Assembly (NCBI GenBank): GCA_031374735.1
Contig: JANMGQ010000033.1
Span: forward strand, 62,001-126,000
Source of the DNA: JABFRJ01 sp031374735
Lineage (GTDB): Bacteria; Pseudomonadota; Alphaproteobacteria; Rhizobiales; Hyphomicrobiaceae
Direction of reading: 5' to 3'
DNA: 64,000 nt
Below the pieces are notes generated by a model that was not told where the DNA came from, made no database searches, and saw nothing but the letters and a program-made list of their open reading frames with translations. Made by a program: the position numbers and the translations under genes. Each line of letters begins with the position of its first letter. The stretch's first letter is position 1. Positions 1 through 9,151 of the stretch are shown piece after piece.

Positions 1-616
1 GAGCGATATCGACATCTCCGTTTCCAGTCTATTCTACGAGGGAAACCGCGACTTTGTCGGCCATCTCGTCTGGTGGTGGGAGCCGTTGCGCAATGCGTTC
101 CAGGCGTTCTATGCGGTATGTGTCGCCGTTGCCATGTTTGGCTTGTGGCGCTCAATGCGCGGGGCCTCCTGGTTGCGACGGTCCCGCTTCGCTTGGATCT
201 ATCTGTCGGCCTGCCTCCTGATCGGCCCCGTCCTCGTCACGCACGGTATGTTCAAGTCCCCTTTCGGCCGACCGCGGCCCATGGAGATTGCAGAGTTCGG
301 CGGCGCCAAAACGTTTAAGCCGGCATTTGTGCCATCCGATCAATGCACGTGGGGATGCTCGTTCGTCTCGGGTGAGACGGCATCCACGTTCATGCCGTTT
401 ATGGCCGCGGCGGTTCTGGCCCCGCAAATGGCGCCAGCCATCGTCGTTGGTGGCACCATTGTCGGTCTCGCCGCCGGCGGCGTGCGCATCGTGCAAGGCC
501 GACACTTTCTCAGCGACGTGATTTTCGCCGGCCTTGCCATGGCCCTCGTCGCAGGCCTCACACTGCCGCTCGCGCGCCGGATAGACGCGGCTATGGCTCG
601 GCGCGATAGAGGTTGA
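1..616 (+). CDS. PAP2-family membrane phosphatase (5' truncated by window edge)
   Basis: The frame is open from base 2 with no start codon needed, so the gene begins left of the window; a TTG at 86 is unlikely to be the real start. The visible 204 residues hold about four membrane segments and the acid-phosphatase signature of the PAP2 superfamily: KSPFGRPRP matches the K-x6-RP block, and RIVQGRHFLSD matches R-x5-H-x3-D. The middle block, normally PSGH, reads VSGE. Family members dephosphorylate lipid phosphates such as undecaprenyl pyrophosphate, lipid A or phosphatidate at the outer face of the inner membrane. Two glycosyltransferases lie next to it on the opposite strand, which fits an envelope-lipid role, but the substrate cannot be read from sequence. 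Its 3' end overlaps the convergent GT39 gene by 26 bp. Confidence 0.85.
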   Translation, partial: SDIDISVSSLFYEGNRDFVGHLVWWWEPLRNAFQAFYAVCVAVAMFGLWRSMRGASWLRRSRFAWIYLSACLLIGPVLVTHGMFKSPFGRPRPMEIAEFGGAKTFKPAFVPSDQCTWGCSFVSGETASTFMPFMAAAVLAPQMAPAIVVGGTIVGLAAGGVRIVQGRHFLSDVIFAGLAMALVAGLTLPLARRIDAAMARRDRG

Positions 617-2075
617 GCCGCTGCAGCGGCTTGCCGCCTTGCGGGATGTCGACTGGCTCGAGCGGTATGATGCGTTTAAACGACTGGCCCAGCAAAGCTT
701 GTGCGGCCTCAAGCGTCAAGTTTGGCGAAACGATGATCGCGGTTTGGCCAGCCGGCGCGCGATTGCCATAGAGCACACCGAAACTGCGCGCATCCTCGCA
801 CAGACACCGCACGGCGATCTCCCCATCGAGTGCGATGCCGAGCCGTCCGGCTTCGTGCCAGCGCACGGCCGCGACATAAGCCACACGCGGATCCATCGTG
901 TGTTTCACGAGAGCCGCGCGCAGCGGCGCCCAGGAGACGGTTTCATCGAGGGGATATGGGACCTTTGCCAGCGCTGCGACAGGCGGCCAGGGCAGGCGCG
1001 ATACCCCGATCACAAGCGCGAGGATGACGCCGATGGCCGCGACGCTGCCCTTGAGCCAGCTTTCCGCGCGCGGCTGTCCCGCTGCAATATCACGATCCAG
1101 GTCGCGGCCAACCAGCAGGCACCAGAATAGATACCCAGGTGCTGCCCAGTGAAACAGTGTTTTCGAGCCTGTGAAAGCAAGTGCCGAGAAGACTGCAACT
1201 GGCCCGGCGCCGAGGCACACCAGCAGCCATGCTCGTGCGTCCGCTGGCCCCGCACGCAGCGCGCGCCAGACACTGATCACAATCGCGATCCAAACCCACG
1301 GCGCCATGAACAGCGCCTGCCCTCCGAGCGCCGCAAAACCGTTGCCGATCGCAAGCTTCGCCACGCGCGCACGCCCCGCCTGAAAGGCGAACGAGGCCCA
1401 ATCGTGCTGCATGTTCCAGATGATCACGGGGGTGAACATGACGGCCGCGATCAGGACGGCGATGTAGGGCCACGGGCGCCACAACCAGTGCCGATGCTCA
1501 GGCGAGGTGAGCACGAACAAGCCAACGCCAGCGAACAGAAACACACCATGCAGCTTTGAGAGACAGGCAAGCCCCGCGGCAACGCCCGTCAGCAGCCACC
1601 ATTTCGGTGCCGCGGCGTCAGGCCCAAAGAGAGCACGCGATACACACACCAACGCGGCCAACATAGCAGCGATCAGCGGACCGTCTGGCAGCACGAATGT
1701 GCCCGTGGTCCACCCGATGACCGGCGCGACATTGAGCGTGACGGCTGTAAAAAAACCCGCCCGCGCGTTGAACAGGTCACGCCCCGCCAGATAGGCAAAC
1801 CACGTCGTCAGCGAAAACAGCAACAGGAACGGCAGGCGGACCAAGACCGAGCTGTCCGCTCCAAGCATGCGTCCGATACGTGCCAGCCACCAGGCCAGGG
1901 GCGGATGATCGAAGGTGGAGAGTTCGAACGTCTTTGCGGTTGAAACCGTATAGGCCTCGTCAATGCCGAGGCCGACGAAGGCTGCAAGCAGCAAGCGCCC
2001 GATTAGGGTGATGCCAATCAGGAGACACAGCCACCACGTGATTGTGTGGCCTCGCCATACCGTCATGCCCGCCAT
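591..2075 (-). CDS. GT39-family membrane glycosyltransferase (ArnT/PMT-like)
   Basis: About 494 residues with roughly ten hydrophobic segments. The N-terminal GIDEAY motif and the FDHPPLAWW segment are the acidic and DHPP signatures of family 39 glycosyltransferases (dolichyl/undecaprenyl-phosphate sugar-dependent, ArnT-like). These enzymes move a sugar from a polyprenyl-phosphate donor to lipid or protein in the periplasm. The preceding gene encodes a polyprenyl-phosphate GT2 enzyme that could supply the donor. Start choice: ATG at 2075 has AGCAGG a few bases upstream; ATG at 2066 would give an ATGA overlap with the upstream stop. Either way the two genes are translationally coupled. Acceptor unknown. 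Confidence 0.85.
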   Translation of the reverse strand: MAGMTVWRGHTITWWLCLLIGITLIGRLLLAAFVGLGIDEAYTVSTAKTFELSTFDHPPLAWWLARIGRMLGADSSVLVRLPFLLLFSLTTWFAYLAGRDLFNARAGFFTAVTLNVAPVIGWTTGTFVLPDGPLIAAMLAALVCVSRALFGPDAAAPKWWLLTGVAAGLACLSKLHGVFLFAGVGLFVLTSPEHRHWLWRPWPYIAVLIAAVMFTPVIIWNMQHDWASFAFQAGRARVAKLAIGNGFAALGGQALFMAPWVWIAIVISVWRALRAGPADARAWLLVCLGAGPVAVFSALAFTGSKTLFHWAAPGYLFWCLLVGRDLDRDIAAGQPRAESWLKGSVAAIGVILALVIGVSRLPWPPVAALAKVPYPLDETVSWAPLRAALVKHTMDPRVAYVAAVRWHEAGRLGIALDGEIAVRCLCEDARSFGVLYGNRAPAGQTAIIVSPNLTLEAAQALLGQSFKRIIPLEPVDIPQGGKPLQRLNLYRAEP

Positions 2076-3205
2076 ATGAGCCTGCTCGACAAGGCGTAGT
2101 TCCAAACTGCGCCGATGATAGAGCCGATAATGCCAGCCACCCACCACGACGGGGATTGCGCATAGAGCCAGGCCGCAACGCCGATGTTGCTCAAGGCTCC
2201 GATGCCGCAGATGACGTAGAAGACAAACAGCGCCTTGATCGCAGCGGCCCCGACGAGACGCTTGTCGCCATAGGTGAAGGCGTTGTTAAAGGCGAAGTTC
2301 GAGGTCATGGCGACGAACGTCGCTGCGGCTTGCGCCGGCACGAACTCGACCCCAAACGAGCGGAAAAACAGCAGCGCAAGCAGATGCACCGCAATGCCGA
2401 GCGCGCCAACTGCCACGAAGTTGACGAACCGGATCGGCACCAGGCCACCGGTCGCTTTCGAGACCAGCAGCCCGACGAAATCCATGGCGACGCGCATGCC
2501 GAGCTTTGATTCTCCGCTCTGGCGAACACCGAAGGCGTACGGCACTTCCAGCACGCGGAACGACGGCTTGCCCTTGTCACGCGCTGACAGGAGATCGAGC
2601 AGAATCTTGAACCCCTCGGAGGCGAGGTTGGGCGCCACCTCTCGCAGCGCTTTGCGGGACAACGCAAAAAAACCACTCATGGGATCGGTAATCGAGACAC
2701 CCGTGACCAAGCGGGCTGCTTTGGCGGACAGGTGGCTGATCTGGCGGCGGCCAGCCGAAAAGCTTTCGTCTGAGCCCTCGCCCACATAGCGGCTTGCGAC
2801 CACGACATCGGCCTCGTCGCGCTGGATATGGCGGGCCATGACAGCGAGTGTGTTGGCGTCGTGCTGCAAATCGCCGTCCATGACCATCAGCACTGGCGCG
2901 CTTGAAGACAACAAGCCTTCGATGCAGGCGCCGGATAATCCGCGGCGGCCATAGCGCTCGATGCAGCGCACACGTACATCCGTCTTGGAGATTTCGCGCG
3001 CGCGCTCGGCGGTGCCGTCGGGCGAAGCATCATCAACAAAGATGAGTTCCCAGCGGAAGCCCATGAGCGCCTGGTCCACCGCCGCGACCACAGCCGCAAC
3101 GTTGCCGGCCTCGTTGAAGGTCGGCACGATCACAGCCACTTCCAGCGTCTTGGGCGCTGGCACCGTGTTCTGCGTTCCGGTGAGCGATGCACCCTCAGAT
3201 GACAT
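2063..3205 (-). CDS. GT2 glycosyltransferase fused to GtrA-like membrane domain
   Basis: About 380 residues. The N-terminal half is a DPM1-like family 2 glycosyltransferase: VAVIVPTFNEAGN opens the GT-A fold, DDASPDGT follows, and MDGDLQH is the metal/nucleotide-sugar DxD region. The C-terminal third has about four membrane spans of the GtrA type. Such fusions make polyprenyl-phosphate sugars and may help flip them. The start was placed at the ATG at 3205, giving MSSEGAS; the frame is open further upstream to 3343 but that stretch looks non-coding. The downstream GT39 gene overlaps its stop, so the pair probably works as donor synthase and transferase. Confidence 0.88.
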   Translation of the reverse strand: MSSEGASLTGTQNTVPAPKTLEVAVIVPTFNEAGNVAAVVAAVDQALMGFRWELIFVDDASPDGTAERAREISKTDVRVRCIERYGRRGLSGACIEGLLSSSAPVLMVMDGDLQHDANTLAVMARHIQRDEADVVVASRYVGEGSDESFSAGRRQISHLSAKAARLVTGVSITDPMSGFFALSRKALREVAPNLASEGFKILLDLLSARDKGKPSFRVLEVPYAFGVRQSGESKLGMRVAMDFVGLLVSKATGGLVPIRFVNFVAVGALGIAVHLLALLFFRSFGVEFVPAQAAATFVAMTSNFAFNNAFTYGDKRLVGAAAIKALFVFYVICGIGALSNIGVAAWLYAQSPSWWVAGIIGSIIGAVWNYALSSRLIWRA

Positions 3206-3394
3206 TACGGCTGGCGCCTCTTGATGCTTTGGGATTCTATGGTCATTCAGTGCAGCGTGCGGGCTCTTAACAGGACAGCAAGTCGGGGTGCAACGCGACT
3301 TCTGTGTGTCGTCGTCGATCTTCAAACGTTCTGTGGGTGTCATGCTATCGCCGCACGGGGTGCTATTGTGGGCGTGCGATCGCGGAGGAGATGC

Positions 3395-3757
3395 ATGTCG
3401 CGGGTTCAGGTTGCCATCTTTGCGTTTGCCGGCTGGGCCATCTGCGCGATGGCTTCAGCACAAGCGCCCGATGACGCCCGCGTGAGGGCGCTCGGCCAGC
3501 ATCTCGCGCGCGAATGTGTCACGTGCCACCGGCTGGATGGCGTCGACAATGGCATTCCGGCGATTGTCGGCTGGAAGGTCGAGGAGTTTGTCGACACCAT
3601 GGGATTTTACAAGGGTGGCCAACGGCCGAACCAGGCCATGATGTCGGTCGCCCAATCGCTCGACGACGAGCAGACGAAGGCGCTTGCCCTCTGGTTCGCA
3701 GCTCAGCCGCCGCCGGCCAAGAAGGCGCCAGTGTCCGCGCCGCCGAAGAAGAAGTGA
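3395..3757 (+). CDS. small periplasmic c-type cytochrome
   Basis: A 120-residue protein with a cleavable signal peptide (about 23 residues ending at ASAQA) and one haem c site, CVTCH. A Met in the segment FYKGGQRPNQAMMSVAQSL is a suitable sixth ligand, followed by the usual final helix LALWFAAQ and a Lys/Pro-rich tail. This is the class I cytochrome c553/c4-half pattern, so it is a periplasmic electron carrier. A strong ribosome site (GGAGGAG) lies just before ATG 3395. It stands alone and converges with the molybdenum dehydrogenase gene 11 bp away. It could accept electrons from that enzyme's pathway, but this is only positional. Confidence 0.85.
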   Translation: MSRVQVAIFAFAGWAICAMASAQAPDDARVRALGQHLARECVTCHRLDGVDNGIPAIVGWKVEEFVDTMGFYKGGQRPNQAMMSVAQSLDDEQTKALALWFAAQPPPAKKAPVSAPPKKK

Positions 3758-3768
3758 TCTGCAGAAAG

Positions 3769-6522
3769 TCATGTTCCCCGCGCCTGCAACAGCGCCCACA
3801 GCCGATGCGGCAACACAGGTACCTTGCGCACCGTCACGCCCGTCGCGTGGCGGATCGCACCGAGGATGGCCGGCGCTGTCGCAATGAGCGCGGGCTCGCC
3901 GACGCCTTTGGCACCGAACGGACCTTCAGGGTCCGGATCTTCGATGATGTGCGTCGTGATCGGCGGAATGTCGCCGGCTGTCGGTATCAGATAATCGTGC
4001 AAGTTCTCGGTTTTGCCTGAGACGAACTCCTCCATCAGCGCGAGCCCCAGACCCTGCGCGATGCCGCCGTGGATCTGGCCCTCGACCAGCATCGGATTGA
4101 TGGCGCGGCCAACGTCGTGGGCGGCGTGGATGTGCAGCACCTTGGTCGTGCCGAGGGCCGTGTCGACCATCACCTCGGCGATCTGCGCTGCAAAGCCGTA
4201 GGTGGCATAAGGAATGCCCTGGCCGTTGGCGTCGAGGGGCGTGGTCGGCGGGTCGTAGCGGCCGATGGATTCGAAGCCGTAAAAGCCCTCGGGGATGATG
4301 TCCGCCAACGACACACGGCGTTCGCCATTGCTGCCTGCGAGCAGCGTTGCGAACTGACCACCATGTTCGAACGCGAGCTTGGTATCTGCATCGACGTTGG
4401 CATGACGCAGCAACTTTGCCCGCAGCTGCTCCGCCGCGCGCCGCGCCGCGTTGCCTGACACGAACGTCTGCCGTGAGGCGGATGTCTTGCCGGCATCGAG
4501 TGTCGCGTCGGTATCACCGACCAGCGGACATACCGCGATGTCAGCGCCATCGATCTGCAGCGTCTCGCGCACTATCTGCACGAGGATGGTTGAGATACCC
4601 TGTCCGATATCGACCGCGCCGCTCCAGATGATCACGCGTCCGTCGCGCTCGAGCGAGATACGCATCTCGCTCGGATTGGAGAGCGCGGTGTTGCCACAGC
4701 CGTACCACATGCACGCGATGCCAACGCCGCGCTTGTGGCGCGCATTGCCAGCGTTGTGGGCGCTTGCGTCCAACAAAGCCTTGTCCCATGTGGGTTTCAA
4801 CGCATCGAGACACTGCGGCAGACCTGCCGACGCGACGAGTACTTGTCCTGATGCAGTTGCATCTCCGGCTTTGAGCGCGTTGATGCGCCGGATGTGCCAG
4901 CGGTCGAGCCCAAGCTTTTCCGCGAGATCGTCCATCAGCGCTTCGTTGGCGATGGCCGACTGCGGCACGCCGAAACCGCGGAACGCACCGGCCGGCGTTT
5001 CGTTGGTCAGGACGGCGCGCGTCCGATTGTGCACGTTCGGCACTTTGTACGGACCGTGCGCGTGGATCGGCACGCGATTGGCGACCGTTGGTCCCCACGA
5101 GGCGTAGGCGCCGGTATTGAAGTCGCCGGACATCTCATAGGCGGTGAGGCGGCCGTCCTTGTTCGCGGATGCTTTCGACGTGATGCGCGCCGGATGCCGC
5201 TTGGTGGTCGCGACCATGCTCTCGGTGCGCGAGTAGGTGAGCGAGACGGGCTTGCCGACGCGAGCAAGCGCCACCGCCAATATCGGCTGCACGGAGACAT
5301 CGAGCTTGCCGCCGAAGCCGCCGCCGCATGCCGTCGGCGCGATGCGCACGTCCGCGTCAGCCAAGCCGAGCACACGCGCGACATCCTCGCGATCCATGTG
5401 CGGAGACTGCGTGCAGGCCGAAATGACGACTTGCCCGCGCTCTCCCCACGCATGCCCCGCCTCCGGCTCGATATAGGCATGCTCGACAAAGCTCGTTTCG
5501 AACTGCCCTTCTGCCGTCGCCGCCGCATCGGCATGTCCGCGCACGACATCACCCGTTCTGAGATTGCCGCGTGTCAGCACGTTGTCGGGCAGATGCGCGT
5601 GGATTGCATGTGCGCCCTCGGCCAGGGCCGCATCGATGCCGGTCACCGGCGACAGCGGCGTCCACGTGATCGGAAACGTTGCGAGGTCGATCGCATGCAA
5701 ATTTTGCCCGACGAGTGCCGCCACGGCCTCGGCGCGAAAGCGCGTCTCGCGCTCAGCGAACACAGGCTGGTCCTTCGTGTGCGGAAAGATGCCGAAACTG
5801 TTGGCGCCCGGCACGTCGGCCGCTGTCAGGATCGTCGCGAGATCATGCTGCTTTGCGAACGCGTCGAGATCGCCAAACGAGAACGCAGCCCGAGCATGCG
5901 GGGAGCGGATGACGCGAATGCCCAGGGTGCCTTGAGGGATCGCGTCGGCGGCGAAGTTCGAGTAGCCCTTGGCGGCGTATGCGGCGCCTTGGTTTTTCGC
6001 CGAGGTGCCAACGCCCGTGTCCGGTGCGGCCGCGATCGGCGCATCACCCGCAGCGGCGACGATGGCTTCTACGATCTTGATGTAGCCCGTGCAACGGCAG
6101 AGCACGCCACCGATGGCGTCTTCGATCTCGCGGCGCGACGGGCTGCCGTTGCGCGTCAACAATCCGTGTGCGGCGCCGATCATGCCGGGTGTGCAGATGC
6201 CGCACTGCGCTGCACCGTGGGCGATGAAAGCATCCACGAGCCGGCTCATTTCAGGCCACATTTTCCAGCTGTCGATGGTCGTGACCTTTCGGCCGCTGGC
6301 CTGAGCTGCGGGCACGAGGCACGCGCAGACGGCCTCGCCATCGAGCAGCACAGTGCATGAGCCGCAGTCGCCAGCATTGCAGCCAATCTTGGTGCCCTTA
6401 CGTGGATTTCGCCCGCGCGATGTTTCGCCGGCACGCAGGACATCGGCGAGGGTATCGCCCGGCGCGGCGTAGAAAAGCTCGACCACGCCGTCGACGGTGA
6501 AGGTTACGGCACCAACTGTCAT
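3769..6522 (-). CDS. fused [2Fe-2S]/molybdopterin dehydrogenase (xanthine oxidase family)
   Basis: 917 residues. Residues 1 to about 160 form the two [2Fe-2S] domains: the plant-type site GCNAGDCGSCTVLL and the helical site QCGICTPGM with CRCTGY. The rest is the Mo-cofactor subunit, with the CGGGFGGKLD Mo-binding loop and, near the end, KGVGEPAL, whose Glu is the catalytic base of this family. The layout resembles the aldehyde oxidoreductase Mop of Desulfovibrio (about 907 aa), but here a separate FAD subunit gene lies immediately upstream with an ATGA overlap, so the complex should pass electrons to FAD. Substrate (aldehyde, purine or N-heterocycle) cannot be named. Ribosome site CGGAG precedes the start. 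Confidence 0.92.
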   Translation of the reverse strand: MTVGAVTFTVDGVVELFYAAPGDTLADVLRAGETSRGRNPRKGTKIGCNAGDCGSCTVLLDGEAVCACLVPAAQASGRKVTTIDSWKMWPEMSRLVDAFIAHGAAQCGICTPGMIGAAHGLLTRNGSPSRREIEDAIGGVLCRCTGYIKIVEAIVAAAGDAPIAAAPDTGVGTSAKNQGAAYAAKGYSNFAADAIPQGTLGIRVIRSPHARAAFSFGDLDAFAKQHDLATILTAADVPGANSFGIFPHTKDQPVFAERETRFRAEAVAALVGQNLHAIDLATFPITWTPLSPVTGIDAALAEGAHAIHAHLPDNVLTRGNLRTGDVVRGHADAAATAEGQFETSFVEHAYIEPEAGHAWGERGQVVISACTQSPHMDREDVARVLGLADADVRIAPTACGGGFGGKLDVSVQPILAVALARVGKPVSLTYSRTESMVATTKRHPARITSKASANKDGRLTAYEMSGDFNTGAYASWGPTVANRVPIHAHGPYKVPNVHNRTRAVLTNETPAGAFRGFGVPQSAIANEALMDDLAEKLGLDRWHIRRINALKAGDATASGQVLVASAGLPQCLDALKPTWDKALLDASAHNAGNARHKRGVGIACMWYGCGNTALSNPSEMRISLERDGRVIIWSGAVDIGQGISTILVQIVRETLQIDGADIAVCPLVGDTDATLDAGKTSASRQTFVSGNAARRAAEQLRAKLLRHANVDADTKLAFEHGGQFATLLAGSNGERRVSLADIIPEGFYGFESIGRYDPPTTPLDANGQGIPYATYGFAAQIAEVMVDTALGTTKVLHIHAAHDVGRAINPMLVEGQIHGGIAQGLGLALMEEFVSGKTENLHDYLIPTAGDIPPITTHIIEDPDPEGPFGAKGVGEPALIATAPAILGAIRHATGVTVRKVPVLPHRLWALLQARGT

Positions 6523-7379
6523 GCAGGTCTCCGGTGCGACGCAGCCGCTTGATCGAGAAGGTCCGCAACCAACTGCAACGCAGCAGCGCGGCGATAGTCG
6601 GCATCCGCGCGCACGTCGTCGATCGGCGCAAGTTGCGCAAGATCATCCGCTGTCGGCTGAATATCGCCGATGCGTGTGCCCGCAAGTCGCGCTTCCAGTT
6701 TCGGCAAACGTTGTGCGACCGCGGAGCATGCGCCGACAGCAATGCGGGCGGAGCGGACAATGCCCGAGGCATTGTCTATGTCGAACGTGCCCGAGACCAT
6801 GGCGATTGAGATAACCAGATATCGGCGCGCGCCGAGTTTCAGGAAATGGCCGCGGCCGGGCCGTTTTGGCACGATGATCCCCGTGACAAGCTCACCGGGC
6901 CTGAGCCGTGTCTTGCGATTTCCCTCGATGAACGTGTCGACCGACATAATCCGACAATCGCCGACCGACATGCACGCGATTTCGGCATCGAGCGCGATTA
7001 ATGGCGGAGCACCATCGGCAGCCGGTGATGCATTGCAGATATTGCCCCCGATCGTTCCCCGGTTTTGAATCTGGATGCCGCCGACCTCGCGCGCAGCGAT
7101 CTTAAGGCCGTCGAACACTGGCGGCAGTGAAGCATTGATTAAATCGGTCCAAGTGGCCAAGGCACCGATGTGCCAGTCGTGAACTCTTTCAACGATATCG
7201 CGCATTCCATTTAGGCGAGAAATGTCGAGTACATCTCTCATTTCAATGCCACGCCATGCAGCTTGCGATGTCGCCGCTGGGTAGATATCCGTGCCACCGG
7301 CGACAATCTTCAATGACGAATTTCGAGCAAGCAACTGTAGCGCGTCGTCAAGCGTGGCGGGTTGAAAGTAGCGGCTCAC
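6519..7379 (-). CDS. FAD-binding subunit of molybdopterin dehydrogenase (CoxM/XdhB-like)
   Basis: About 286 residues with the PCMH FAD-binding motifs: VAGGTDIYP near the N-terminus and GGIQIQNRGTIGGNICNASP for pyrophosphate binding, followed by the CO-dehydrogenase flavoprotein C-terminal domain. It mediates electron transfer from the [2Fe-2S] centres of the large subunit to NAD or another acceptor. The start is GTG at 7379: it forms a GTGA overlap with the upstream stop and has the excellent ribosome site GGAGGGGG four bases before it; an earlier GTG at 7397 would place that site inside the coding sequence. Its stop overlaps the next start by 4 bp, so the three-gene unit is translationally coupled. 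Confidence 0.92.
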   Translation of the reverse strand: MSRYFQPATLDDALQLLARNSSLKIVAGGTDIYPAATSQAAWRGIEMRDVLDISRLNGMRDIVERVHDWHIGALATWTDLINASLPPVFDGLKIAAREVGGIQIQNRGTIGGNICNASPAADGAPPLIALDAEIACMSVGDCRIMSVDTFIEGNRKTRLRPGELVTGIIVPKRPGRGHFLKLGARRYLVISIAMVSGTFDIDNASGIVRSARIAVGACSAVAQRLPKLEARLAGTRIGDIQPTADDLAQLAPIDDVRADADYRRAAALQLVADLLDQAAASHRRPA

Positions 7380-9067
7380 TTCACCCCCTCCGGCCACATC
7401 AGCGCCGCCTGCTCCGCCGTGTAATACCCCCGCGCCACATCGCGGGCGATCAACGCTCGAGACCGCGCGGCCGGATCGCCATAGCCGCCGCCACCGGGCG
7501 TTTTCACCGTGACGCGATCTCCAACCGCAAGCTCGATACCCTGATCCTTGGACAGATGTTTCGGCCGGTAGGTCTCAGCCCCGCGCGTCACGACAACCTC
7601 ATTCACCGCTCCCGCGGCGCCGCCAACAACACCCGGCGGGCCGAACCGCCCGTGGTCCATGACGAACGACAGCCGCGCATCGCCGCGCAAAATCTCGATC
7701 TCATAGTCGACGCCGAAGCCGCCGCGCGTCTCGCCAGCGCCGCCGGAGCCTTCGTGCAACGCAAAGCGACGGAACAGGACCGGGAACTTCTGTTCCATGA
7801 CTTCGATCGGCGCGGTCTTGGAAATGCCGATGGTGCTGCACCCGTTGGCGAGGCCGTCGTGGTCGATGTTGCCGCCGTAGCCCCCGCCGGTGATCTGGTA
7901 CATCACGTAGCCCTGGCCCGTGGCGGGATCGTTGCCGCCGAGGCAGAGGTTGCCCGAAGTGCCAGCGGGTGCGGCTGTCACCTTGTGCGGGATGGCGTGG
8001 GCGAGTGCGAGGAACACGGCTTCGGCTATGCGCTGTGAGACTTCCGCCGCGCAGCCTGACACGGGGCGCGGATATTGCGCATCGAGGAACGTGCCTTCGA
8101 TGCCGGAAATGCTCAGCGGCGCGAACGCACCCGCATTGAGCGGCGTATCCGGGAAGATGTGGCGTACGGCGAGATACACGGCCGAGATCGTCGTGGCACT
8201 GACGGAGTTCATCGGGCCACGGCAGGGCGGTGACGACCCCGCGAAGTCGAATGCAAGGCTGTCGCCGCTCTTGGTGATGGCGAGCGCAATGCGCAGCGGC
8301 GCGTCGACGATGCCATCGGAATCGACGAAGGCTACGCTGCGATAGACGCCATCAGGGATCGCAGAAATGTGCGCGCGCATCAGCGACGCCGCGCGCGTCT
8401 CAAGTTCCGCGATCGCCGCTCGCACCACGGGCAGGGTGTGGCGATCGATGAGCTCCGTCAGCTGACGTTCGCCCACTTTCAGCGCGGCTGCCTGCGCCTT
8501 GATATCTCCGATGCGTTGGTCGGCGACGCGGATGTTCGACATGATGATGGCGTAGATTTCGGGGTCGATCACGCCGCGCTTGAACAGTTTCACGGGCGGC
8601 AGGCGCAAGCCTTCCTGCTCGACTTCGGTTGCGTGCGCGGAGAATCCGCCGGGCACCATGCCGCCGACGTCCGGCCAGTGGCCGGTGTTTTGCAGCCAGC
8701 AGACGTGCTCGCCCTGGTAGTAGAAGGGCAGCGCGAAACGCACATCCATCAGGTGCGTGCCGCCGAGATAGGGGTCGTTGACGATGTAGATGTCGCCCGG
8801 TTCGGGCTTGCCGGCCTTGCCCTCTCGGATCAGGCGGACAAGGTGTGCGGTGGAGGCCTGCATGGTGCCGACGAACACCGGCAAGCCCAGTTCACCCTGT
8901 GAGATCAGACGACCGTCGTCGAGCGCATAGATGCCGTCGGCGCGATCATCGGCCTCGGCGATCACGGGAGAAAACGCCGCGCGAGAAAAGGCGGTGTCCA
9001 TCTCGTTGCAGACCTGACGCAGGCCGGCTTCGATAACGGCAAGGGTCAGGGGATCGATTACAGGCAT
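7376..9067 (-). CDS. hydantoinase B/oxoprolinase family protein
   Basis: About 563 residues of the HyuB/acetone carboxylase alpha family. Visible family blocks include NDPYLGGTHLMD near residue 110, a Gly-rich central region and the terminal KTPGGGGYGDP. HyuB proteins normally act with an ATP-binding HyuA partner in hydrolysing hydantoins or oxoproline, or as carboxylase subunits. No hyuA lies in the window. It is the first gene of an operon with the FAD and Fe-S/Mo subunits, sharing a GTGA overlap, which suggests that an oxidised cyclic amide or N-heterocycle is the common substrate; this is inference. Start taken at ATG 9067 (MPVIDPLTL), with GGGA upstream; 42 more bases are open. Confidence 0.9.
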   Translation of the reverse strand: MPVIDPLTLAVIEAGLRQVCNEMDTAFSRAAFSPVIAEADDRADGIYALDDGRLISQGELGLPVFVGTMQASTAHLVRLIREGKAGKPEPGDIYIVNDPYLGGTHLMDVRFALPFYYQGEHVCWLQNTGHWPDVGGMVPGGFSAHATEVEQEGLRLPPVKLFKRGVIDPEIYAIIMSNIRVADQRIGDIKAQAAALKVGERQLTELIDRHTLPVVRAAIAELETRAASLMRAHISAIPDGVYRSVAFVDSDGIVDAPLRIALAITKSGDSLAFDFAGSSPPCRGPMNSVSATTISAVYLAVRHIFPDTPLNAGAFAPLSISGIEGTFLDAQYPRPVSGCAAEVSQRIAEAVFLALAHAIPHKVTAAPAGTSGNLCLGGNDPATGQGYVMYQITGGGYGGNIDHDGLANGCSTIGISKTAPIEVMEQKFPVLFRRFALHEGSGGAGETRGGFGVDYEIEILRGDARLSFVMDHGRFGPPGVVGGAAGAVNEVVVTRGAETYRPKHLSKDQGIELAVGDRVTVKTPGGGGYGDPAARSRALIARDVARGYYTAEQAALMWPEGVK

Positions 9068-9151
9068 GTGGGTCCCGGCGTTGCGCCGACCTTGTCGGCG
9101 CTCGGGCATGGCAGCGTCAAGACGGATAGCTGTGACGCGGATCGATCAATG

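Noticed and set aside
4894..6360. 488-codon plus-strand frame opposite the molybdenum dehydrogenase
   Set aside because: Arg/His-rich composition typical of antisense frames, and no family motif.
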